The notes: generated by a model not told the origin, from the sequence alone. Positions 10,986 through 24,690 are shown, counted from the first letter of the stretch. The stretch: DNA of 64,000 bases from Gambelia wislizenii (GCA_030847615.1 JAUMIR010000002.1:288714028-288778027), one strand, 5' to 3'. Program-made: numbers and translations.

Positions 10986-12964
10986 CCAGCAGACAGAGCC
11001 AGGAACTTAGAGCTTAGCTGAACTAAGGCCATTGGAAAACTCAAGAAAAGTTTGGAAGAATGGGCAAATGTTCAGTTAGCCAGCCAAGTTAGGCCACCAT
11101 TACCTGTGGGATGTTGGGAAACTGAAGACCACACCCCTGCCATAAGTATGTAAGAGTTGTCTTAAAAAAGAACTGCTATTGAACTGCTAAGAACTGCCTC
11201 CCCTGCTGCTCCTGACTCTCAAAACATGATGAATACATCAAACATGTTAAATTTTAGATGAAGCTGGAGCTGAGTGCAGCTTTTACAATTCATGAACAAT
11301 GGTTAAAAATGGCTGAGGAGCATCTGCTTTCTAGGCCTGTGAGGCGGAAGCCTTTTACTAATGCAATGCAATAGGTACTCGCTGAAGAAAATGCACTTCT
11401 TAAATCTCAGCTCTTTTACATTTCTTACAAATATGCAAACTCTATTTGGTGGAATAGGAGAGAAGGAAAGAGGCTCTCGTATCTAGCAAAGAGTCTTGAA
11501 AATACACGCCAGACCAACCTTCGCTGAAAAGGAGAAACTACTTTTCAATAGTAGTTCAATACAATACAATGTGATCAATACAATCTGTGGCTGATCAGTT
11601 TGGTTGTTAGAATATCTTCTTTTTATATTGAGAAATGGATCTTCCTGGAAGTTATCCAGAGCTTTCTCTCTGGCTTTTTAAAAAAGAGAAAAATACAGAC
11701 CCCAAACTGCACATAACTTTCATGTGCTGCTTTATGCTAATGGAGCAAATCTATGTAATGGAGGCTGTTGTTAAAATAAAATAAAGGGGTTCTGGTACTA
11801 ACAGTTTCCAAAATGTCTGGGGGGATTTTTAGGAGACTTGGGTGCAGAATCCAGCATTTTTTTTGGTGGGAGGATCTAGAGGCAGAGCACAGTGGAGAAG
11901 CCACCTATTCATCTTAAGTATAACAGCCAATTTTTAAATTACTATTGGGCTTGGAATCTATATGATCTGGGAGTGGATGGCTCATTATAGGAAGCAGTTG
12001 CAATTTTCAAGATATTTATATATACTTTGCTTTGCCAATTCACCATCATTTGGGAGCAGGTCACAGCCATTCTGTGGATCTGCTTTTCATTTGTGCTTCT
12101 CACTTTATTGAATGTGGGTGACTGGCAATTTGTCTTTCCAATGTGCCAGGGATTAGCACCATATTTGTGCCCATTGGCTACAACTGTTTCTTCCACTCTG
12201 GAAACTCATCAGAGGCCAATAGCCAATAGCTCATGAACCAACACTGGTCCAGGGACCAACGCTTTTGAGCAGTTTTGCTTTACATAATAATCCCTTGCTT
12301 TGCTTGGCCTTTGAGGCTCTCCTTGTAAAAATTGTGGGGAATGTAGCATGCTTCTTGCACCCCTGCTTAGTAAGTTTAGGAAATTCCTTGCATGCTTAAG
12401 TTCCTACCCTCCTTCTCATCTTAGGCTAACTTAGCCATTTGGAGCTATGGGGTGACCATTGATTCATTCATCACATGGCCTCCTAATTTAAATACTTTAT
12501 GATGCTTTGTCCCTGTTCTTAGGGGTTTCTGCAGCTTCTCCATGCTGCTGATTCTTCCCTTTCCCCCCTTCCTCCATGCATCTGATTTACAAACATGAAG
12601 AAAAGAGAAGAGTTCTTGCTGACCTGCAATCACCTCTTTATCTGAGGAAATATGGATATTACTGCTGTCATACTTAGAAACTTCTGATTTGATTATCCTA
12701 ACCTCAACTTCCCAAGATTGGGCGAGTTTTCTACCATGAACTGTAAACCTCTTAGTTAAGGACTTAGATTTGTTTTGGATATATAGATTAAGATTGCTAT
12801 ACCCTCAGTAAATTTTTGATATGCATTTTTAAGCAAACATTTGTCTACTTGACTGGGTGATTAGACCACATTCAAATGTAAATTGAGCTGTTTCAGTCTT
12901 CCCTGGTTAACTCTGCTTACTTTAAAATAATTTTTATACTCCTACACCCCAACAAAAATAAGTA

Positions 12965-13200
12965 CAAGTTGACCCCCGTACCCACAGGACTGGTATCCTC
13001 AGTTTCACTTATCCACGTCTGAGAAAGTATGTCCTCTCTAGGCATTTTCTAGGTCCTCCAGCACAATTCTACGGTATGTTTCTGCTGGAAGTTGGGCCAG
13101 GAGTCATTAATTTCAATAGGGTTCGCTATTATCAGTGGTTTCACATATCCATGGTAAGTCCGGGAATGTATCCTCCATGGATGGGGGTGGGGTGGCGGCC
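12965..13200. mobile_element. Diverged MITE of the same group, right end lost
   Basis: Starts after TA with CAAGTTGACCCCCGTACCCA. Shares GGCATTTTCTAGGTCCTCCA and CACAATTCTACGGTATG with the other copies. The right end merges into GGATGGGGGTGGGGTGGCGG without a clean inverted end. Confidence 0.65.
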
Positions 13201-13983
13201 TGTGTTTGCATGTGCTGATACACCATATATTTCTGAACTGATACACCATATATTTGCTTACCTACCAGGCCACTTCATGCACCGACAAAGTGAACATGGG
13301 ACCATTTCACTTAGTGCCACAATGAAGTTTATGCTTAAGGTGCTAGAAGGCTAACTTTTAATTCTTCTTCCTTTTCCTCATCCTCACCATCTGGCTGAGA
13401 GAATGGAGGTGAGAACAACCTTGCTCTTTGCTTTTCTGCATCAGCCCTAAAGCATAAACAGCAACAACCAGGCAGTATTGTCTGGTCAGTTGGCTGCCTT
13501 AATTCAGTTGCAAGGATTTATAGACTGAAAGGCTACATCCATTTCAGTTCAATTGTTTATGATGGGAGGTTAATTTAATAGCAAGCTGCTCTAAAATGTG
13601 CTAGCTAGTGATGAGCTGGGTGGATTCTGCACTTGAGAATAAACTGAAATTCAGCCTGGCAGTTTCTGTTCCTTTGGGAGACGGAGTATGGAGGCTTCTC
13701 AAGCTGCGGAAACCCCATCAACCACTCAACTCAATATGTGCTGATATTTGGAAAGTATTCCTTGAGGGAACCACAATGTCTGTGGCTCTCAAGGCTCTAA
13801 AGCTTTTCAATCTGACAGAGAACGTGCATTTTCTGAATTTCTGTGGAGTGGTAATTTTGTTTCAGCATCAAGTAGCTACAAGAATGTTGTTACACTTGTT
13901 GGAATATATACCATAGCACTTGAAGCAGGACTGATAGCTGAAAAGTCTGTATGGGCTTTGGCAGAGAGGTAGGAAATGTTACA

Positions 13984-14044
13984 TGTTAGACTACAACTCC
14001 CAGAATTCCCTAGTCAGCATGGCCATGGTGCTGAGGAATTCTGG
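13984..14044 (+). repeat. Fragment of the ACAACTCCCAG-type interspersed repeat with short inverted arms
   Basis: CTACAACTCCCAGAATTCCC and AGGAATTCTGGGAGTGA form a small inverted pair around CAGCATGGCCATGG. Related to 52460-52586. Confidence 0.55.
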
Positions 14045-17000
14045 GAGTGAACTGTTCAAAAAACCAATTAATTAATTCTTTCAAGCTCTGAAATGCAGCT
14101 CATGACTAAGATGTCTCAAAAAGGTGTAAGACGTGACTGGATGGCTACCTGTCACCCCCTTTGGTTTCCAAAGGCATGTATAGCTGAATTCCTTTTGGGG
14201 GCCTCTAGTTTAGTTCTATGCTACAGCTACACAGGACATTGAGCAAAGGCATGTCACCTACTGTGAACATGTGCAAACAATCTTCCCTAGTGGTTCATGT
14301 TTTGCCTTTAGGTTCCTGTAGGATAGCCTCCTTCTAAGCTTGGGTTTGCCCCAGGTAGTTGCCAGCTTTTAGCTCTATGTTTTGCAAAGAAAAGCTCTAC
14401 CGATAAGTCAGATTAATCAGAGGAAAAGCTATCCATAGTTTAATGAACAAAAAGTGGCAAAAGTAGCACACTTAAAAGGAATTTGCAAGCATAGGTCTCT
14501 TAGCTGCAGCAACACTTAAAGCAACATGGAAAATGCAATTTATAAAGGTCAGCTTCATCTCTTTGTAATTTGGTCTTCAGATAGCAAAACCTCTCAGGGC
14601 TGGTATTCTATCAATTTCTTGACAACCCATTTCCACAGGGTGAATTCCTCCCCCACCACACACCAAATTAAATCTCCATCTTTGTGCTCTCTAAATGCAA
14701 TTGATTTATGTACTAATACACAACAAAGCCCTATGCTTTATTATTTAGACTACAATGTGCCTATATTAATTAGAGGTTTTTGCAGCCTGGCTGCTAGAAA
14801 TACAGTTCCAGAATTTTACTTACTCTCAGCACTGATTTGCCTCCCATTTTAAATTCATTTTTTATTCAAACAAAACACAAGTCATCAGAAATGTATGAAC
14901 AGGAGCTACCCTCTTTGTCCTTAACAGAGACGGGTACATCCTTTTAGAAAGGTACATTTGCAAGGAACTGTATTTTATTTTTTAATTTAAAGTGGTATCT
15001 AGGGAAATAGTTGCATTCATTTTCTTCTCCTCTGTCAATGGATAGATCCAATGAGTAGATCTTCACCATAAAAAGCTATTATGTGAAGCTGTTTTATTTT
15101 TTTTTTATTTTCCCAAGAAAAGGCTCTATAGGCTTAAGAAGAACTGCTTGCTACTTAAAGTCCCTGAATTTTAATGGAAGCAAATGTAACTTCCTTCTAA
15201 GTTGCAGTTCCAAGAGTAAGGAGAACAGCAAATGGGTAGCCCTCTCCCTCATCCTATGGCTTATAACCTAGTCAAGGTCAGAAAGCTTATGGTTGAGATC
15301 TGAACCTGTGCCCTTCTGGCTTGTAAGTTTATCTCTAAGCCAGTGTATGTGAGACCCAATGCAGCCTGTTTTATATGATAACAATAAGATGATACAAAAT
15401 ACAAATGTGCTCAAGGCTTATACAAACAGCAAGTTCATGACACCCCCCCCCAAAAAAACCCTGTGTGAAGAGGCACACCAGCTTGCTCCAGGAAAACTGC
15501 TAGCATGCCCAAGAAATAAACCAATTAAATGCTATTTGTTGACAGAGGAGGGTGCCTGTTCCATTTCTACTTGAGTCATTGCTCTTGGGTGGCTTCTTTC
15601 CAACCAGAGAGGTTCAGTGACTCACACAAAGACACTGGGAATGGACAATTATGTGGATGGGGCTTTCTTGTGTTCTTTAAAGGGGAAATCAACTTAGGTG
15701 TAAGAATGAAGTGCGTCTAAATTCAAAGGTGGGCCTCAGCAAACTAAGAATGTATGCATTTTTTTTTAGTTTGCTATGGATGTAACATCTAAAATGGACA
15801 CATAACAAAGTCGACATGACAAGCTAGCTTCGCTCTTCCTTCTCACAGGAGGAAAACTGTCCATCCCATAAAAAACCTTGCCATCTTCAGAAGCATATTA
15901 ATTAAAATATGAAGAGTAATTGCAGGCATTTAACATCATATTCATTAAGCTGTTTCTATGATGTTGCATTTATTACTGGTTTCCCTATCTGGCTGAAGTA
16001 ATCTCTACATAACAGAAATCTATCAAAGCTGGGAGGAATAACCGCAAACTGTGACACTTGACTAGACAACACTGAGAAGAAATCCAATAAACTGCCCCAT
16101 TGGGAATCTGTTCTAATGGACTACAGGAACTGACAGGCTGGTGAACTGCTGCAAGAGGGACACTGATGGGCTGTTATACTGTACTATCCTTGGAATCTAA
16201 AGGCACCCATATGGTAGATCAGATGTTTACTATCTCTGAGCTCTCAGCCAGAGGCTCGAAAAAGTTACATTTTGGAGGACATTCCAAGAAACCCTTAGTC
16301 ATGTTGGCTAGAGGATTTGAGGAAGTGTTGTCTGTCCACCCAAAGTAATTTGTCCAGGCTCTGAATACAGTCCACCAAACCTATGTGGTGGCAGCTACTA
16401 GGCAGGTGTTTGATGATGCCTCTGTTTTTGCAGTCCCAGACCATCCTACTGCCCAGCATAACTGATGGCACACAAATTGTGCAGGTCAGTTGAAGAGGTA
16501 CAAAGGGCTTGGCATTTTTAAAGGCACATGTACCCTGGCCACATGACATGGGATGCATTGCTGTGGCTCCCACAGCTAACTGGCACCATTTTCATCAATT
16601 ACTGACTCTTCAGTTATAAAATAATATTATTACCCTGTTTCCCCCCCACCCCCCACACAACCCTCCTTAAGGCACAAATGAAACATATGTCCCCACCTGG
16701 AGTTTATAGTCACTGTCCTGGGGCCTGCTGTCTGCTCTCTGTATCAGAAATTGGTTAGTGATTGTCAGAAATGAGCCCCTCCACAAAAATATCTAACCTT
16801 CCCCCCTGGGAAATCTATCAAGCTTTTACCTCTACATGGTTAAGCAACAGTTTTTGAATACTTTTGTTTGGGAGGTCATTCATTTTATGATTAACTTTAA
16901 TCTGGAGATGTTGGGTTTTTTAAAAAAATGCTTTTGTCTGTGCTGTTTGTTATTTTCTCACATTATTTTATTGCTTATACTAATTAATAAAGTTTTTACT

Positions 17001-17149
17001 ACCCTTGAAGTTTGTAAGAAAACTTAAAAGGTAACCTAAAAAGTAAGGTATAAACTAAAACCATAAACAAACAATTTAAAACAATTACAGGAGAAAGAGA
17101 GAGATTACCAGGAAGATTTAAATTAGCATTTTGACCTCAGCAATTAAAC

Positions 17150-17556
17150 TGTGCCTACCCAGTAAAAGAGGGCACATCTGATGAGACCAGAGAGAAGGCC
17201 TTCTCAGTGGTTGCCCCTAGGGTGTTTGCAGCTGCCTCCCTGTTGTCTTTCCAGCAGCAGGCAAGGACTTCACATTTTGACAGGCTTTAGGGAACTGACT
17301 GTTTTTCAAGAAGGGCCTTTTAACAGCTTTTAACTAGGCTTTAAATGGTTTTTTTATCTTTTTAAAAAACTTTTAATGTATGACTCAAACTGTTTTTAAT
17401 GTTCCAGATAGTTTACTTATGTTAATTAATAATTTAATAATGTAATAATGTTAACAGTATTTTATATGTTTTTAGCTGTACTATATCTGTTTTAATTTTG
17501 TAAGCTGATTTGAGTCCCAATTCTGAGGGGAAAAGCAGGGTATAAATAAGCGAATA
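17150..17556 (+). mobile_element. LINE-like 3' end (family uncertain)
   Basis: CCTTCTCAGTGGTTGCCCCT in the first part and the terminal TAAGCTGATTTGAGTCCCAA, GCAGGGTATAAATAAG pattern are typical of the 3' end of an abundant reptile LINE, probably L2-type. No reading frame survives. Confidence 0.5.
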
Positions 17557-18792
17557 ACAATATCAATAACATCTCCACCACCCTGTCTTTCTGGGCGGAG
17601 GCCTTATCCAGAGGTCTTTCTTTGTGAGGATATGAATTCTAATGTTCACCGAGTTTTTTCTAGCCCAGTTTTTCCAGCCTGGAGCCCACATATGTTATTG
17701 GCCTAGAACTATAACAATCCCTATCCACTGTCTACAGTGGCAGGGGATGATGGGAACTGTAGAAGAAGAGAGCTATTTTGCTCTTTTTCATAACTTGCGA
17801 GGCATCCTCAAGACATTTTTGCTGACTGAGGTGAATAACAAGACGGTATCCTAAGCCCAGTCCACATATAGAAGCTGACTGGATTGGTAGTTGACTTAAA
17901 CACTGGTAATGAATCACACACCCCCCCAATCATATTTTAAGGCACCAGACTAATTTAGAGAACTTGGGACAGGTTAGACTGCATACACAACTATCCTTTA
18001 ACAAGGGTAATAACTGAGGCATTCCAGAGGAACAGCCAAGTAGCTGCTATTGTCATCCTTTAGCATCTGTTGTCTGAGTTGGTTGCCTTAGTCTGTCTAA
18101 TGGTAGGTGTGGTATGTGGTTGAACTTCCATAGACAAATCTTAGGTCTGAACAAGCAGAACAATTCTATTAAAGTAGGTATGAGTAACAGAGGAATCAAC
18201 TCTCTAAATAATTCACATTCTGGTCACTATTTGTAACACTGACTATTGAACTCCCGTCAGTGGCAGGGTGTGCCTCGATTTCAAAAACGATTCCTTGCAT
18301 TTCCTAGATGGCCAAAGAAAGCCAAATGAACAGCAGATGCTAAGAATATGCCCTTCCATCTTAGTTTCTTGTTGGAAAATATTCACACTCATACTTCCCC
18401 TTCCATTCCTGGAATGTGGTCAGGAAGCTCCCACTCCTACTCATCAGTTCTGATTTATTAATTATCAAAATTCCTCTGCTGACTCTGAGAAGAGGCTGGG
18501 AGGGCATTTCCACAAGGTTAGGTGGAACAGCAGCACAGCATAGCAGTAGTTTCCTGAGTACAGTTTTAAATAGAAGCTGACGGAAGAGGTCTTCAACTAT
18601 TCCTGTTTAAGAGGTTCTGCCTATGAGTTTGCATTACTGGCCAACTATTTATTGCCATTCTGATGACCTGCGCAAACAAATTATCCTCCTCATGCAAAGG
18701 ATCTACTGGTGTGGCAAGTGTAATGACAGAACCAAAATATTATACAGGGTTATGGTTGCTTTTCTCTGAAAAGAAAAATAGCATCTCTGGTA

Positions 18793-19106
18793 CAGATTGA
18801 GTCTCCCTTATCCGAAATGCTTGTGACCAGAGGTATTTTGGATTTTGGAATATTTTAGATTTGGAACACTTGCATATATATAATGAGATATCTTTAAAGT
18901 CTAAACAAGAAATTCATTTACATTTTACATACACCTTATACACATAGTCTGAAGGTAATTTTATACATGATATTTTTAATAATTTTGTGCATGAAATAAA
19001 GTTTGTGTACCTGGAACCATCAGAAAGCATAGGTGTCAATATCTCAGTTACCCATGAGGATAATTCTGAAATATTTCAGAAGTCTGGATAAGGGAGGCTC
19101 AACCTG
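18793..19106. mobile_element. TA-flanked pogo/Tigger-like MITE (314 bp), copy 1
   Basis: Inverted ends are CAGATTGAGTCTCCCTTATC and, at the right, GATAAGGGAGGCTCAACCTG, with TA on both sides (18791-18792, 19107-19108). It contains no ORF. It shares its interior with the copy at 40523-40874 (ACCTTATACACATAG, AATAATTTTGTGCATGAAA). Confidence 0.88.
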
Positions 19107-20444
19107 TATTGCAATGAACTTAGAAAAGCACCCCCCCCCCAACCTCAGCATAAGCAGGTTTTCAAATTGACTCTATGTCAGCCTAGTGGCCCTTTCATTC
19201 CAGAGCCTATGTTAGAAGAATCATATTATGGGGGCAGCCACTAGGGTCCTACCCTGCCATGGGTCGTGGGCCATCTCTTCTGAGTAAGTTTGTTGTTTAT
19301 TTACCCATGTTCCGGATGCAGTGTACCTCCAGCTTACTGTCTATTATTAAAAAGGTGGTGCTGGAGAAAGACTAGGCTGAACTACTGGATCTGAAGTATT
19401 AGTTTTCAGAGAATAGGGATTTTAAACCCCACCCCCCAAATACAGATGCCTTAAACCACAGTCTGAAATGGTTTTTTCAGTAACTAAAGCCAATCTTTCC
19501 TGCTCTCTGCCATTCAGAGTGTCTGTGAAGATAAAGCAAGCATTGCACTGGCAATTGTTGATGCAACGAAAAAGCATACAAGAAACATTCAGAATCAGAA
19601 CAGGCAGCCCAAGAAAAAGAGATGGCCTTTACCAAGATCACAGTCTTCTTTCAGAACTGAAAATGGTTTATCCTTCCAGAAGATTACCTTAGCAGAATTC
19701 AGCTTAGCCAGCCTGATACAGCTTGAAGACTGAAGGAAATGCAATTGACCTGTGCTATAAGAGGAGGTCAAAGCCAGATAGCTCAGCAATGCCCTCTGAC
19801 CTTACCAATGTTAAGTTTATCCTACAGTTCTATTATCTACTTCATGCATTGCAAACAAAGTGGAAGCTCACCATGCCTTCCAGTTACCCTGCCTATTTAT
19901 TACTTGAAAGGCTTTTGTCAGCTACTAGACTGTTTTAATGATGAAAATCTTGTTTTCTTGTTCTGTAAACATCAGAAGCTACAAATCAAGATTTATAACC
20001 ACATGTACATAAACAGAACAAAATGTATCTGTCCATTGGGGTGGGGGAAAAGAACCTCTCTTCTCACTACATAAATCACCAGGGCAGAGGACTGTAATTG
20101 CATCTAGAAATGGCCAGAGCTGACTCTTCATGCCTAAAGCCAAATAGCAAACTTGTCAGCTGAGAAAGGAAAAGGCATTCCAAAAGGAAGCCAGCCACAG
20201 ACATGACTGCCACTGAATAGAAAAAAAGTATCTGGCTTGTCGGGAAAGGATTGGCCTAAATACCCTAGGGGCAGATGAAAGGATATAATGCTCATTCCTG
20301 CGCATTATTGCAAATACACAGCAGTGTTCTTTTGTCTCCATGGTCTTTCAGCAAAAACAACAGGCTGAAAAGCTATCCACGCTTGAAGTTTACACACCCA
20401 CAAATTAAGATGACATCTGTAAATTAGTGTATTGTAGGTTGCCG

Positions 20445-20883
20445 CCACTGCACAGTATTTTTTTTTAACACTAAAGCAAAGGTGTGCAAGTGTGACCTTC
20501 TGCTTAAAAAAATCATTTGGGCACCCTGGCGCAACAAAAAACAACAACACATAATCACTAATGCAAAAATCCAACAGGGCTCTTCTGGGTACTGCCTTGC
20601 TGGAAAGGCTGCACCCCTGTGTACATCCGATCAATCTGATCTCCAGTTCCGCCCTCTCCAAGAATGCCCAGCAAAGCGAATCAGGTGCCCTAATGAGCAC
20701 AATTGCACATTTCCTCACATTATTTTTTAAAATACATGAAAAGCCACAATGGCTTTTCCCATGTAGTTTCTGCAGTTTTTGCCACCCTCTTCCGAAGACT
20801 GAATCACTGCAGGATCTTGTTGGGACAAAAGGTATTCTCCTTGCATTCTATGAGGAGTTTTTTTCCCAGCGTCTAGACAACAC
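20445..20883 (+). mobile_element. Interspersed nonautonomous element, copy 2 of 3 (ends near TCTAGAC)
   Basis: TTCTCCTTGCATTCTATGAG, GAGTTTTTTTCCCAGCGTCT and AGACAAC match 62995-63060 in reverse, and 4930-4980 more loosely. The left boundary is approximate. No ORF stands out from background. Confidence 0.5.
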
Positions 20884-21045
20884 CATAGTTAGTACTTGGA
20901 TGGGAGATTCCCAGGTGCTGTAGGCTATATTTCAGAGGAAGGAATTGGCAAAACCATCTCTGAGTATTCCTTGTGTAAGAAAACCCTATGAAAATTCATG
21001 GAGTCACCATAAGTCGACAGGCGACTTGAAGGCATAGGAAAGGGA
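20884..21045 (+). mobile_element. 5S-rRNA-derived SINE, 5' truncated
   Basis: Begins inside the 5S part at TTAGTACTTGGATGGGAG, then AGGTGCTGTAGGCTATATTT, TTCATGGAGTCACCATAAGT and GCGACTTGAAGGCAT. It directly abuts the interspersed element ending near 20880. Confidence 0.8.
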
Positions 21046-21487
21046 AAGGATCACAACTCAAAACATTCTGTTGTTTCTGCAAAAATCTACCATGCTTTTG
21101 GAGAATTCAAATTAGGATTTCCCCCTTTTATATAAATCACTATATTCACATCCACATGATTAACCATATGCTATCATCACCTTCTGACATCTTATCCAAT
21201 TCCACAGCACCACCTTTTGCACTGGTCAGTTTTAATTTTCTTTTCTCTCTCTACAAAGCCAAAGTTTTACTGTGACTGAAAGATGAAACTGCATGCACCA
21301 CAATACTCCAGCAGTTCAACTAGCACTAACACTATATATATATTTCTTTTTTATCCTTTGAGCCTGTGCAATGGATTTTTCTGGTGGAGCGCAGCATGCA
21401 CAGAACTGGCCTCACCCGTTAAACCAAAGGTTCATCTGCTGTGGCCTTGCAAGCATGGACGGTAGCAATGAGGTCCTCAGGTTGTAG

Positions 21488-21619
21488 GTTTGGTTAGAGT
21501 TTCCTTCTCTTAGATGGTTGACCTTACAGGGTTGAACAGGCACCATCTGCCCGGGTTTGGAATTAGAGTTTTCCTTCTCCTAGGATGGTTGCCATAAGGC
21601 TAGAGAGCCCATCCTGCCT
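21488..21619. repeat. Two 65-bp imperfect direct repeats
   Basis: GGTTTGGTTAGAGTTTCCTT ... GATGGTTGACCTTACAGG at 21488-21553 is followed by GGTTTGGAATTAGAGTTTTC ... GGATGGTTGCCATAAGG at 21555-21619. They lie in a stretch (21370-21720) that looks retroelement-derived but that I could not assign. Confidence 0.5.
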
Positions 21620-22723
21620 ATTGACGCTCTTTGTCAGATCCTTCGGTTATGACCTGTCTGGCATGGGAGACCATTGACATCTCCACTGATGCCCCCTTGT
21701 TGTGGGGGAGAAGCTTGCGTACCCTAATGAAAGTTTTAACACTATAACACCCATGACAAAAAGTTCATATGCATCTAGATTCTCCCACATTATTATGCAG
21801 AGCCCCTAAATTCATTCCATCACATGACTCTGGATCTGCACAATGTCTCCATGGGGTTTCAAATCATGAAGTGCCCTTTAAACCAAAGCTATGGATAGGG
21901 TGATGGAGTACATGGGAGCGGGGAGGTCCCATGGCTTTTCTAAATAAGTCATTTGCTTTCAAAATTAACACTTTAATGTATGCACAGTTCTAATCTTTCT
22001 AACAGTGCAATCTGATACATGTCCTCTCAAAAGCGAGTCCTTTTGGGCTGAATGGTATTGACCTCTGGGTCCTTCTATATAGGACTGCACCATACCTTGC
22101 TTGTAATAAATTTTTCTTGTCTCCCTTAAGGACAAAGGAGTGAATGATACAGCTGTAAAGTGATGAGATGTCTATAGAACAGTGGTGTCTATATATTATC
22201 AGTAATACATTTGTTATGAGTTTATAATATTAACTAACAAATTCTAAGGAGATTTTTCTGCATGACTTTATTGACTGAAGTTGCCATTCTTGTTCTTGGA
22301 ATGTCAAGTCCAAGAAATCACATGGCATGCTTTTCACATTTGGTTGTAAGGCAACATGATTGTTCAGTGAGAACAGAAATACTCTGGTGCTCATACCCTT
22401 CCCCCAAACTAAAATCTTATATGATTGTTTCAAGAGTCCACGGCATGCACTCCAGATATCTTTCAGAACTTTTATGCTCCAGAAGATTCTTATCTTAGTT
22501 TTTCCTGGAGCTAATGAGCTAAAAGCAACACTGTGCAGAGATAAAAACAGAGCAAGTACACAACCAGTCTGCCTATTAGCCCAAGAAAATACCAACCAAA
22601 TTAAAATACACACTTCTTGCTGTTAGCACTGTCCCTGTCCCAGAAGACTCGCGTATCAAGGGAGAGCTACTGAAAGCAATGTCCAGAAGATCCAGATCTA
22701 TTCACTTGAGAAATATGGAGATA

Positions 22724-23245
22724 CTAGCTGGACCTGGCATACCATACCATTAAAAAAACTCCCCCCAAAATGCCCAGGAGACGTCATGACAACCCTTTGA
22801 GGTAGGCTGGTGGGTTTAACTCACTCACCCACCATTCGTTCTGCCCCCTGCCGCCCCCCACCGCTCGGTTCTGCCCCCTGTTGCCCCCACCACTTGTTCT
22901 GCCCCTCCCCCTCATTTTGCCCCCTTCATTCTGCCTCTCCTCCACTCGTTCTGCCCCCCACTCATTCTGCCCCTCCCCCCACTCGTTCTGTCCCACCCCA
23001 CTCGTTCTGTCCCACCCCACTCGTTCTGCCCCTCGCACCCCACCCTCGGCACTCCAGAACACACCACATCCACCCCCGTGTTACTCACTGTCCCTCTCCA
23101 GCGGCCATGTTTGAGATCTACATGGTCCTGCCCCCATGTGCTGATTGGCTGCCCAACAGACCTGTGATTGGCTGGTCAGTTTTCTAAGCAACCAATCAGC
23201 ACACTGAAAACGGCAACATACCCAAGAGAATTATATATATATAGA
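22724..23245 (-). mobile_element. Short nonautonomous Helitron (522 bp)
   Basis: Read on the minus strand the element starts TCTATATATATATAATTCTC and ends GGTCCAGCTAG. It is inserted between A and T with no target duplication. 5'-TC and 3'-CTAG with A|T insertion are the defining ends of Helitrons. No Rep/helicase is present. It contains a GC-rich minisatellite (about 22845-23040) and a CCAAT-box cluster (about 23139-23200). I did not see a strong 16-20 bp stem just before the CTAG, which is the weak point of the call. Confidence 0.6.
22845..23040. repeat. Minisatellite with CACTCGTTCTGCCCC-type units inside the Helitron
   Basis: Units of about 18-20 bp such as CCCCACTCGTTCTGTCCCA are repeated in tandem, perfectly near 22980-23028 and imperfectly to the left. 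The frames open across it are low-complexity and not coding. Confidence 0.85.
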
Positions 23246-23617
23246 TTGAAAAAATGCTGGCACAGTCATCAAGCTGTTAAAACTGAGATACTGAAAAAAT
23301 GCTGGTGGTTGATGGGGAGCAATTATAAAAGATGCTTTAATGCAGAGTTGGGAATCATGCAGCCCTCCAGATAGGGTTCGCGGATCTCAGAGCCTGGCCA
23401 CCAGGCCTCAGGGCAAGGGGAGGAATCTCAGGGTGGGAGCACTGCCTTGAAAACATCTCTCTTTTTTTAATCCATGTGCTGCTGGTCCTTATAGTTTCCA
23501 GGGTGCTTTGGAGTGGCTACTGCAGATTCCGTAGAAACCTCATCCATGTGCCTCCTTCCTTCATCTCATTTCATATACTGTTTTTATTTGAATGACAGAC
23601 TCTGAACAATTGTACTT

Positions 23618-23862
23618 GCAGTGGTTAAATGCCAGTACTGCAAGTCAACACATTGCAAGTTTGATTAGGGCTCCAAGGTTCATTCAGCCTTCCATCCTTT
23701 CGTAGGTCGGTAAAATGAGTACCCAGCTTGTGGGGGCAATTAGCTAACACACATTGGAAACTGCTTAATGCAGTGTAGATGTGTAAATTGCTATTGCTTA
23801 AAAAAAATTGTAAGCTGCTCTGATAGCCTTGTGGCTGAAGAGCGGGATATAAATAACTAATT
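23618..23862 (+). mobile_element. tRNA-derived SINE of a second family (TAAAATGAGTACCCAG core)
   Basis: The head TGGTTAAATGCCAGTACTGC with ATTGCAAGTTTGATTAGG is followed by CAGCCTTCCATCCTTTCGTA, GGTCGGTAAAATGAGTACCC, AGCTTGTGGGGGCAAT and the end GAGCGGGATATAAATAAC. I recognise this as a widespread squamate SINE but cannot assign the subfamily. Confidence 0.7.
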
Positions 23863-24562
23863 AAAAAAATTAATGACAGCACCAGACCCTGCCCCCTGTG
23901 ACATCACCAGGCACTGTCCCTAGGTATCAGGATGTCCTTTGGGGGCAGGAAGGGCCAAAGACATGGGGAGAATGCCCCTCATGTCCCCTAGAGGGCATTT
24001 GGTGGGCAAATCTTTTTGGATTTTTGGTTTGTGGGAACACGTGCAGTGGCAGTGCAGCCCTTCAACAAATCCGGGGGGGGTGGTGGTAATGCAGCCCTCT
24101 AGCCTTCCAGTTAGTCTAGAGAAATTGGTGGTGCATTCACGTGTAGTGTTTAGGTTTAAAAAAGAAAGAAAGGAAAGAAACTGGAGTCTCTGATAGTCCC
24201 TTTCACATAGAGAAAGACTGTTGGATGGGTATTAAACCAATGCTCTGCTTGTGCTCCTTCAAGCATATTCGTCAAGAGTAGGTGTAGCCTATTCACTTTC
24301 CCTCCCAGAACCCAAGTGTCTCACAAACCCAGAATAGAAGTTAGTCCACAGACCCCTGTGAGAAACATAAATCCTAGCATCACAGATGCAAAAATCCCAA
24401 ACCCCTATCTGGATACAAACAGGGAGAGAAAGGCATGTCCTGGGATGGGTAAATGTGCCTCCACAGTAATTACTGTCCTCTAACAAGAATTTTTCTGTAA
24501 ATTGACACTTTAGTGTGATGCTGAAATTCATTGGCAACCAAATGCTATGCACATTTGGAATT

Positions 24563-24690
24563 GGAAACCAAGCCTTATGAGGAACAGCTTAGGGAATTTA
24601 GCTTAGTATGTTTAGCTTAGAGAAGATGGAGAGGTGATTTGACATCATATCAATTTTATATATACATTTAAAAATAATTACCCAAATATG
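24563..24690 (+). mobile_element. Degraded CR1-like ORF2 fragment
   Basis: Translation of the plus strand gives KPYEEQLREFSLVCLA, a stop, then RRWRGDLTSYQ. This resembles the [23 protein letters not shown]-type C-terminal motif of CR1 ORF2. It has one stop and no detectable tail. Confidence 0.6.

Noticed and set aside
22810..23187. 125-codon Pro/Ser-rich open frame
   Set aside because: It runs through the minisatellite of the Helitron in several frames and has no domain.
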